From Candidatus Altimarinota bacterium (lineage in GTDB: Bacteria; Patescibacteriota; Gracilibacteria; BD1-5; UBA6164), in the NCBI GenBank assembly GCA_024710565.1, contig JANJUN010000010.1, forward strand, positions 1 through 58,681: 58,681 bases of DNA, in the 5' to 3' direction. The number at the start of each line of letters is the position of its first letter. Position 1 is the stretch's first letter. Below, in pieces: positions 38,336 to 47,150 of the stretch. Both the position numbers and the translations under genes were made by a program. The notes under the pieces are model-generated. The model saw only the letters and a list, made by a program, of their open reading frames with translations, had not been told where the DNA came from and ran no database searches.

Positions 38336-39466
38336 TTATTTTTTATGTTTTATTAAAATTCTACCATAAGTTCTTATTCCATTAACAACAGAACATCATC
38401 ATCTATCTTCTTTATGTGGCTTATAATTAATTTTTTCCAAAATTTCTTTTGGTGCTGATGCACGAGTATTTCAGCTTGCTTGCCATATAATTTCAAACTG
38501 TTCTGGTGAATACTTGTCAAGAAACGATATAGGAACTCACATAACTCAATTATAGTCATTTGGGATATTTTTTACTAATGATACTTCTATTGCATCATAA
38601 TTATCATACTTATCAAATGGCTTTTTTGTAACAAATTTAATTATATCATTTTCACTCATTAATCAAATAGGCTGATGTCTTCTTCAATGATCTAGATTAG
38701 TAAACCATCTTACTCAAACTACTCTTTGAAAATATTTACCTTCACGAATTTCTCATGTAAATTTTTTCATATCTACAACATCTTTGGGAACTTCAAACTC
38801 TCTATCTCCACTTGTAATACTAGGACCTAACCAGAGTTTATTATCTTTAATTAGCGGAAAAACTTCTTTATATGTTATTGCATTTAAATTTCAAATTATT
38901 AAAAATTTTTTATTATAATCAAATAACTGTTTTACATATTCTCTAAATAAACTAAATGGAGGATTAGTAACTACAATATCAGCTTGTTTTAATAATTCAA
39001 TAGATTCATCACTTCTAAAATCACCATTACCTTCAAGAGGTGACCATTCATTATTTTTGTTTTCTTGTAATTGTTTTGCTATATCTTTTAAATTAAATTC
39101 ACCATCTCAGTCATAATCTCCAACATCATTGATAATGAATTTATTCGCTGTTATTTTTGGTCTCCCTTTAACTGGCGTAAGTGTTATATCATCTCAAAAT
39201 AATCCTAATTGGGTATTTGCAATTGGAGATGGTTTGTAACTGGTAGAAATAAGTCTTTTGAGTTTTAGTGTTTTAAAATTAAGAACAAAGTATCTAAAAA
39301 AGTTACTTTCAAATGGGTCATCACAGTTACAGTAAATTGTTTTATCTTTGAAAACATCAGGATTATATTCTAAATATGCAGATATTTCCTTTTGAATATC
39401 ATGAAATTGTGTATAAAACTCATCATTCTTTGCTTTTTTAGCATTTGTTAGATTATGATTTGCCAT
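38336..39466 (-). CDS. EcoRI-type adenine-specific DNA methyltransferase
   Basis: MANHNLTNAKKAKNDEFYTQFHDIQKEISAYLEYNPDVFKDKTIYCNCDDPFESNFFRYFVLNFKTLKLKRLISTSYKPSPIAN; ADIVVTNPPFSLFREY. Confidence 0.9.
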
Positions 39467-39609
39467 ATTTAATCAAATTAAATAAAAAATATTTAAAATA
39501 TTATATATCTAATAAAAATAATGCAAAAAATAATATTTTTTATTAATAATTTGTAATTTTTATTAAGACAATTATTATATTTATATATACAATTTAATTC
39601 AAAAATTAA

Positions 39610-40401
39610 ATGTTCTACCTACACTCAATTTATAAAAATACAAGGTATATTGTATTTATTCAAACAAAATATCATCAAAATATTTTGCCAGTTAATGATG
39701 TTTCTCCAAGGTCTTTAGATGTTTTACTAAAGACTATTTGAGATTATAGAGGAGGAATGTTTAGAAGCATAAGAATCCATGCACAAGATATTACTACACT
39801 TAAAGTATATGAAATGAACTTTTATAATTATAAGAATAATGTTATAAAAAATTCAGAATTTTGGAGAAATATTTTTAATAAATATCAGAAATTCTCAGGT
39901 ATCTTAAACTTTATACTTTATCAATTTGTTTATAAAAAAGAAGTTGATTTTTTTTGAAATAATATAACAAATACAAAACCAAAATATCTAATAGACAAAA
40001 CATCTGATTTTTTGGATATTGTTTTTTCAAAGAAAAGAGAATATAAAAAAGATAAAAACTGAAAAGAAATTATTGAATATATAGACTTTTTTGAGAATAA
40101 ATTATATATAAATGAAGAACTATTTACACTAGATAAATCAACAAAGTCTTGATACTTTTTAAAGTTAATTACTCAATATTTTTCAAAAGAAGAAAATATT
40201 TCAGATATTTCTTTAAGTGATTTTGTTGATTTCTATGAAAAGCAATCAAAAAAGGACTGACAAGATTATGATTATTTAACTTTAACTAATGATAATATTA
40301 AAAATTCATATATTCATACTATTAATACAAATGTATTAAAAAAATATAATAAAGGAATTTTAGAGATGGAAGATTACTACATTAAAGTAATTACAGATTA
40401 A
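39610..40401 (+). CDS. Hypothetical protein of element 1
   Basis: MFYLHSIYKNTRYIVFIQTKYHQNILPVNDVSPRSLDVLLKTIGDYRGGMFRSIRIHAQD... 263 sense codons with TGA=Gly. Confidence 0.75.
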
Positions 40402-40472
40402 AAATTTTTTTAGAATAGATTAAAAATAGATATGTTATCTATTTGTATTCTTTGTTTATCTGTGCCAAAAAA

Positions 40473-40522
40473 ATAAAATACTTGTTGCGAGTGGAGTTTC
40501 CACCGCACAGGTATTTTTTTTA
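40473..40522 (+). terminator. Terminator
   Basis: AAATACttgtTGCGaGTGGA-GTT-TCCACCGCAcagGTATTTTTTTT stem with T tract. Confidence 0.7.
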
Positions 40523-40569
40523 ATGCATTGAAAACTTACCTCGAAATTATGAGCTCATTTTTCTCACTC

Positions 40570-40703
40570 TTTTCTTTCCCTCATATAAATTTTATTTTGA
40601 AAGCAGAAGATTTTCTCAAACTTTGGTGGTCCTGACCACTGACCACCACTAAGTTTGAAAAAATCTGCTTTCATTACTCTATAATCTTTGAGGGAAAGAA
40701 AGA
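40570..40703. repeat. Nested long inverted repeat upstream of rep-like gene
   Basis: TTTCTTTCCCTCA (40570-) pairs with TGAGGGAAAGAAAG (40689-); GAAAGCAGA with TCTGCTTTC; CTCAAACTTtGGTGGTC with GACCACCactAAGTTTGA. Confidence 0.8.
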
Positions 40704-40730
40704 AGCGTGACTTATAAATAAAACGTTTTT

Positions 40731-40752
40731 CTCCGACTCAATAATGTCGGAG
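40731..40752. repeat. Perfect short inverted repeat, candidate operator/nick-region hairpin
   Basis: CTCCGAC-TCAATAAT-GTCGGAG. Confidence 0.7.
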
Positions 40753-40759
40753 CAGTTAT

Positions 40760-40796
40760 AACTTTAAACTAGTACTGAAAACTTTATATTAGTACT
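40760..40796. repeat. Two iteron-like direct repeats
   Basis: AACTTTAAACTAGTACT (40760) and AACTTTATATTAGTACT (40780), 20-bp period. Confidence 0.65.
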
Positions 40797-40822
40797 TCCG
40801 GAAGTCATTATTTTTATTAATT

Positions 40823-41866
40823 ATGACTAAAAAATTAAATTTAGAAAATGATATTATTCATTTTTGACTAGACCATTTAGAAGTTTATGGAACTTTTAAA
40901 TATGAGTCTGAATTGTTTAACTCTCTTGATTTTGATAACTCAAATTACGGAGAAATAGAAGATTACACTTTTACAAAAAATGAAGTGCAAAAATATTTAT
41001 ACAAAATTATATTTACTAAAAATAACTATTCCCTGTTTGCATATTATAAATGAGATAATTCTCAAAATATTGCAACAAAGGATTATATTGTGATTTATTC
41101 AACTGCTTTTAAACTTTTATCTTATGAAGAAATATTATATTTTTTAGAATGATACTTTGATTTAAAATATTGTAGGAGGTTTGATATATGTTTGGATATA
41201 GACTGAAATATAAATGATATTTTAAAAGAATTTTGAGATGTTCCAACTTCTAGAGTATATAAAAAATCTTGAAGTATAGAAACACTTTATATATGAGAAG
41301 TAAAAAACACTCTTAATAAAAGACAACTTATAAGGATTTATGATAAACAAAAGGATTTAATTCAAAAAAAGAAATTAAAACTTTATGATACATATTTTAC
41401 TTATGATGATGTGACGAGGGTAGAAATAGAGGTAAGGCAAGAACTTGCCAAAAATAGAAGCTATTATGATGTGTTTGATGATAGTCTTTTAATCTGAATT
41501 TTTAAGAATTATATTTATAAATATTCTAAAATATTTGAAAGTCTGTCTTGAGATAAAGTTAGTTTATATAAAAAGAAAGAAATTTTTGATCCAGAAAAAT
41601 TTCAAGCTTTGTACTATAAAACCCAAAGAGTAAATATATTTCTCTGACATGCTAAAACTATTTATAATCTATGATTTTGCCCTGTAAGAGTTTTAATTGG
41701 TGAATGATATATTCAAGAATTAACAAAAAGAGCTTTATGAGTTGAAAAGATAGAAAAGCTTATTGAAAGAGAAAAAAGAATTATAGAACAAGCTTATGAA
41801 ACTAAAGAGCTTCTTCTTAATCCTGAAAAAATACTTTCTGACTTTTACAAATATGGAAAATTTTAG
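40823..41866 (+). CDS. Rep_trans-like replication initiator / NicK-like relaxase
   Basis: RRFDICLDIDGNINDILKEFG...TLYIGEVKNTLNKRQLIRIYDKQKDLIQKKKLKLYDTYFTYDDVTRVEIEVRQELAKN. Confidence 0.78.
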
Positions 41867-42011
41867 AGTAGAAATAGATATAGAAAAATATCAAAACTAT
41901 CTAAAAGAGACTTATCCTCTTTTAGATGAAAATATTATTAAAGAGTTTATTTTATACTGGAATGATTTTTTACAGGATTACTATTTTTTATGTATTGAAA
42001 ATGAATTTTAA
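41853..42011 (+). CDS. Small hypothetical protein overlapping the rep-like 3' end
   Basis: MENFRVEIDIEKYQNYLKETYPLLDENIIKEFILYWNDFLQDYYFLCIENEF. Confidence 0.5.
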   Translation: MENFRVEIDIEKYQNYLKETYPLLDENIIKEFILYWNDFLQDYYFLCIENEF

Positions 42012-42013
42012 AT

Positions 42014-42060
42014 TTGACATATATAATAAAATTAGTATTTTTATTCTCGATAAGAATGAA
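42014..42060 (+). promoter_or_regulatory. Candidate promoter with operator palindrome upstream of the S24 regulator
   Basis: TTGACA at 42014 with TATTTT about 17 nt downstream, and ATTCT-CGATA-AGAAT inverted repeat around 42042-42056. Confidence 0.45.
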
Positions 42061-42095
42061 ATATAAGAATAATTTTATTTATTAAGAATAAATAT

Positions 42096-42752
42096 ATGAT
42101 TTCACAAAAGCTTAAAATATTATTAGAAATTAATAATTTATTGAAAAAATGAGTTCATCCATCAATAACTAAGATTGCTATTTGAATTTGAACTCCAAAA
42201 TCTTTGGCTACAACTTTAAAAATTACAAACGAACTTTACCAAGAATGATATATAACTAAAGATAATAATAATAAAATAATCTGAATAACTAAGAGATGAG
42301 AATATTATATTTGAGAAGAAAAATTAGTTCTGAAAAATAAAGTTAAATTATTTGATATACCAATATTATGAAATATTTCCTGCTGAAATATGTTAGAAGC
42401 TTTCGAAGAAATAAAATGATATATTTCAATTTCTGAAGATATATTAAAATGAAATCCAAGCGAATATTTTATTTTAGAAGCAAATGGAGATTCGATGAAT
42501 AATTATATAACTCCTATAAATAATGGGGATTTATTATTAATGAAAAAACAAAATTATGCTTCAAATTGAGATGTAGTTATAGCCTTATATGATTATGAAA
42601 AAGCAACATTAAAAGAATATAAAAGGAATAATCTTTGATACATACAACTTATTCCTCATTCTACAAGCGAGATACATAAACCTATAATTATAAATGACAA
42701 TTTAATAATACAATGAATTTTTGTAAGAAATATAGGACAATTTAATTTTTAA
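42096..42752 (+). CDS. LexA/UmuD-like S24 peptidase transcriptional regulator
   Basis: PILGNISCGNMLEAFEEIKGYISI...YFILEANGDSMNNYITPINNGDLLLMKKQNYASNGDVVIALYDYEKATLKEYKR; S24 GDSM motif, possible Cys-Gly cleavage site. Confidence 0.85.
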
Positions 42753-42904
42753 AAATAAATATTTATGAACAGAATTATATTTTACATATAAAAAAATCTC
42801 CAACATCTTTGCAGAAAATTAGAGATTAAGTCGAATTGAGAGCCGACCCCTATATTATAGGTTAAAAGGATTTTTTGCAAGTTTTAATTTTTAAATTTAA
42901 AATA

Positions 42905-43180
42905 ATGAATACACTTTTAATTTCCTATGATTTAGGATGACCTGAAACATCAATTGATTATAAAAAATTGATTGATTATATAAAAACTTTTTCTTATAAA
43001 AAACCCCTTGAATCATTTTGGTTCATTTCAACAAATAAATCTAGTTCTGATATAAGAGATGAATTACAAAAAATATTAGATAATAATGATAAATTACTTG
43101 TTATGAAAGTTAATTGAAACTGGTGGGCTTCATACAATATTTCAAGAGATGTAACTGACTGGATGAAAGAAAATATTTAA
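42905..43180 (+). CDS. Cas2-fold (SinR-family-like) protein
   Basis: MNTLLISYDLGGPETSIDYKKLIDYIKTFSYKKPLESFWFISTNKSSSDIRDELQKILDNNDKLLVMKVNGNWWASYNISRDVTDWMKENI. Confidence 0.75.
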
Positions 43181-43197
43181 CATTTAATTTATATACC

Positions 43198-43440
43198 ATG
43201 AATAATAAAAAGACTTGAGAAAAATTATCTTCTCTATCAGCAAAGATTCTTAGAAATCCTGATTCTTCAATGATTCAAAAGAAGCTAGCATGATGAGTAT
43301 TGTCTCAATCATCAACTGATAAACAAACATGAAAAGAAATGGAAACAATTGCATCATCTGTTTTAAAAAGTGATAAATATAATGATTTAACAAAATCTTT
43401 AGCTGCATCTTTAGTTTCTCAATCTAATAAAAATAGATAA
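43198..43440 (+). CDS. Small conserved hypothetical next to the Cas2-fold gene
   Basis: MNNKKTGEKLSSLSAKILRNPDSSMIQKKLAGGVLSQSSTDKQTGKEMETIASSVLKSDKYNDLTKSLAASLVSQSNKNR. Confidence 0.65.
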
Positions 43441-43444
43441 ACCT

Positions 43445-45055
43445 ATGAAAGCAATAATATATTATAGAAAATCAACTGATACCGATGATAAACAAATCAA
43501 TAGTTTAGAGCATCAGTTGAATAATTGCAGGAGAACTGCAGAATTAAATAATTTGGAGATTTACAAAGAAATCGGAGAAAGTAAATCTGCCAAAACTGAG
43601 TTCACGAGAGAGTGATTTAATGAAATGATAACTCATGCAAAACTAGGAAGAATTGATTATATCATCTGTGATGAGCCTAAAAGACTTTCTAGAAATAATC
43701 TTGATACTTCAAGAATTATTGATTTGCTTGATAAAAAACAAATCAAAGGGATTTTGTGTACTTCAAGAGAATATCACGGAGAAAATAGTAGAGATAAATT
43801 TCTTTTGCAACTAGATTTATCCCTTTCAAAAATGGATAACGAAGATAGAGCCAAAGATATCAAAGATAAAATGATAACAGCTTTTAAAAAAGGTCAATGG
43901 GTAGCAAAAGCACCTGTTTGATATAAAAATATCACTATCAAAAAAGGTCATAAAACTATCGAAGTTGATATAGAAAAAGCCCCTCATATAAAAAGAGCTT
44001 TTGAACTCAGAGCTTCTTGATATTCTTATGAAAAAATTTCTGAGTATCTTTTTGAAAATGATATCTATAGTGATGCCACTAAAAAATGATATAGAGTGGA
44101 GCAGATAAAAAGAATCCTCAATAATAAATTTTATATGTGAGTTATGGAATGGGGATGACTCGAAGTTCAAGGAAAACATAAAGCTATTATTTCTCCAGAA
44201 CTATTCGCAAAATGAAGTGGAATAATTCCAAGAAAAGAAACTATAAGAACTTTTAGAAGTTCAAAATATAATTTTACTGGATTACTCAGAGGAAAAGAGG
44301 AAGATTTATCTATGTGATGATATGTGAATAAATGAAAAGTATATTATCAAGCAGGATATAACGCAAAAATTAATATAAATATTAGTGAAAGGCTTTTATT
44401 TGAGAAAGTACATGAGTTTTTTAAGCCATTTGATGATTTACCAAAACCAGTGCAAGAAATCACAAAAGAAATGCTTCAAGATATTTATAATAAAGCAACG
44501 CATCAAAGAGAATCAGATGTTGAGAAAATTAAAATCAAGATAAAATCTCTCAAAGATAAAAAAGATATCTTACTCGATAGATTTTTAGAAGGAGAAATTG
44601 AAAAAGAAATATATAAAATGAAGAATAAAAGTATTGATGAGGAAATTAAAAACCTTGAAAAAAACCTCTCCTCAGTTACAAAAATTTCTTCAAAATTTCA
44701 TAAAACACTAAAAGTGCATACTGAGCTGATTTTATCGCTTTACAGTCGCTATAATTGACTCTCAGATGATGAAAAAATAAATATTTTGAACTCTCTGAAA
44801 ATGACCTTCATACTGAGCTCAAAAAAAGAGCTCTACATAGCGGAAAAATCGCCATATAAAGCTCTCGAAAATCTATTATTTCACATTTGGTACTCCAACA
44901 AGGAAAATTTTGAACAAATATATAACTTTGTAAAACAAATGCCTTTGAGATTTGCTAAATGATTATTTGCCTTTTATTCAAGCGAGTTTAAAAGTAATAA
45001 AAATATACTTGATAAACTTAATAAAGAACAAAGGCTTTTGTATTGAATAAGCTAA
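43445..45055 (+). CDS. Large serine recombinase 1 (C-terminus beyond 44896 supplied by element 2)
   Basis: MKAIIYYRKSTDTDDKQINSLEHQLNNCRRTAELNNLEIYKEIGESKSAKTEFTREGFNEMI...YIICDEPKRLSRNNLDTSRIIDLL...; recombinase domain KKGYRVEQIKRILNNKFYMGVMEW. Confidence 0.9.
44886..44896. repeat. Attachment-core copy at element 1/element 2 junction, inside recombinase 1
   Basis: TTTGGTACTCC; TGG TAC TCC = WYS in recombinase 1 frame. Confidence 0.75.
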
Positions 45056-45196
45056 AATAAATATTATATATAATAAGACAAAGATATTTGAACTTATATA
45101 TAAATAATCTTATAGACTAATGATTTAGGTTATTATAACAAATGAGAATGTTAAGTTTTGCTAAGGTATTTTTAATTTTCTTACACGATAAAAAAG

Positions 45197-45799
45197 ATGT
45201 GAAGACCATATTGATTATGAAAACGGACAACAAGTGATTATTCTAAAACTATTGATATAAAATTTTTAAAGAAATATTGATATTTAGATAAGCAAGTAGA
45301 TTATAAATCTTGAAATTTGTATTGGACTAGAAATTGAGAAGCAAATTGAAATATTTGAATAGAAGTGAATAAATCAGAGACAAATTGATATATAAGAGTT
45401 TATTTTACTCAAACTAGTTATGATTGAATAAAAAAAGAGTTAGATTATAAAATAAATCTAGTTTCAACACCTTGCAACTATTGATGATTAAGGTGGTGGT
45501 TTGAATGCCCTTGTAAATGAAATAGATGTAGTATTTTATATTTACAAAGTAATTGAATTTTTGCTAGTAGAAAAACACTTGATTTAGTTTATGATGAACA
45601 AAAGAAAAGTAAAAGACGGAGGTATTTATGATATATAATGTGAGATAATCTTACAAAGATTTATGCAATACAAAAAACTATGAAATATCCTATTAGAAAC
45701 TGAAAATATACTAAAAAAGCTCAAAGAATTTTAAGACTTAGAAAAAAAGTACCAACTGAAGAAGAAATAGAAAGAATGAGTGAAGTTTTAGGATGGTAG
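45197..45799 (+). CDS. Hypothetical Cys-containing protein of element 2
   Basis: MGRPYGLGKRTTSDYSKTIDIKFLKKYGYLDKQVDYKSGNLYWTRNGEANGNIGIEV...VSTPCNYGGLRWWFECPCKGNRCSILYLQSNGIFASRK...; 200 sense codons, invisible in the standard-code track. Confidence 0.7.
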
Positions 45800-45844
45800 A
45801 TATTACAGACTAATAATTTAGGTAAAAAATAAAGATTGATAAGC

Positions 45845-46294
45845 TTATTTTTTATCAATCTTTAAATGTCTATCTTTTATAAGTACAATATGAAAAATAT
45901 TGTTAATAAAGTATCAAAATACTCTATTTGTGTCTGAACATATTATTTCATAAAAGTCACTTTCATATTGTTCAAATTTATTACAAAAAATGCTTTTATA
46001 TTCATTATTACTTTCGCAAGGAGTAACTCTTTTTATAAATGGATTATTTCTTAATTCACTTCTCTTTATGGTAGAAGTATGAGATAATTTATCAATTAAA
46101 TTTTTAGTTTGACTTATATTAGATAATCAACAATGACTATGTAAATAATCTTTAAAAACAAAAACAATTTTTTTATTTATTTGTTCAGAATATTCATCTG
46201 TTTTATCTTCAATAGGGATTAAAGATTTTTCTTTGATATTTTGAGGAATTATTGAATTATTTTTTATCTTTTTATTTTTTGCTTTTTTTCCCAT
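45845..46294 (-). CDS. Candidate toxin partner of the Panacea protein
   Basis: MGKKAKNKKIKNNSIIPQNIKEKSLIPIEDKTDEYSEQ...SDFYEIICSDTNRVFGYFINNIFHIVLIKDRHLKIDKK; starts 4 nt after the Panacea gene ends. Confidence 0.55.
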
Positions 46295-46297
46295 AAA

Positions 46298-46783
46298 TTA
46301 TTTCTTAATCTTAGATTTATAATAATCTTTCATTACTTCATCTTTTATTATATTATTAGAAGACTCACTTTCTTCTAATTCTCATCTAGCCTCTAACCAA
46401 GGTTTCTCATTATGTGTTAACCAAACTAAATAATCACTTTCATAAACTCAGTAAATTTTATATACTTCTTCTAAAATTTTAATTTCATCTTTATTAAAAA
46501 TACTTAAATCACTAGATTTAGTACTTGAAATATCCATATATCAATAACTTCTATATTCTCTATATAATTCAGGAACAACAGGTCAGTTAACCCAAGCTTC
46601 AATATTATTATTAAATAATTTTTTATTATTTATAGCTAAATTCCAAGCTTGAGCATAATAAGTTAATTTTTGTAATTTTTTATGATTTATTTTTTTTCAA
46701 TCCTTTCTTGATTTTTCTATAAAAAACAAAGCTATATTAAAAAGTTTATTAGTATCACTTCAAAACATATTTAAAAAATTCAT
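46298..46783 (-). CDS. Panacea (DUF4065/SocA-like) antitoxin-domain protein
   Basis: KKINHKKLQKLTYYAQAWNLAINNKKLFNNNIEAWVNGPVVPELYREYRSYGYMDI. Confidence 0.85.
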
Positions 46784-46942
46784 AATAGTGATATTAAAAA
46801 ATAATTGCGAACATTATATAAAAAATATTATTTTTTTCAAATTATTTAATTTTATAGCTTTAAAAACTAATTTAAAACATTCTATTGATTTATTATCAAT
46901 TATAGTTATATTATTTTTAATATTTAATAAATAAAAAATATT

Positions 46943-47146
46943 ATGAAAATAGAATTAGATATTGAATGATTACTTGAAAAAAATAAGATGAAATTAAGTG
47001 ATTTAGAAAAACTTGTAAATTTGAGTTATCAACAACTTTGGAATATTAAAGAATGAAGAACAACAAAAATAAGCTTTGAAACAATTTGAGAACTTTTAAA
47101 AGGGTTTAAATGTAAACCTAATGATTTATTTAAAATAACTAAGTAA
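46943..47146 (+). CDS. Cro/C1-type HTH regulator
   Basis: MKIELDIEGLLEKNKMKLSDLEKLVNLSYQQLWNIKEGRTTKISFETIGELLKGFKCKPNDLFKITK. Confidence 0.85.
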
Positions 47147-47150
47147 TTTT

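Larger units (their letters stand above)
37092..44896. mobile_element. Integrative element 1 (serine recombinase 1, Rep_trans-type protein, defence genes)
   Basis: Bounded by TTTGGTACTC at 37092-37101 and TTTGGTACTCC at 44886-44896; recombinase gene at the right end and its predicted displaced 3' tail at the left end. Confidence 0.75.

Noticed and set aside
42784-42900. Possible small RNA or tRNA-like segment after the S24 regulator gene
   Set aside because: Only a weak CCTATA-TTATAGG hairpin; no convincing cloverleaf or known RNA motif.
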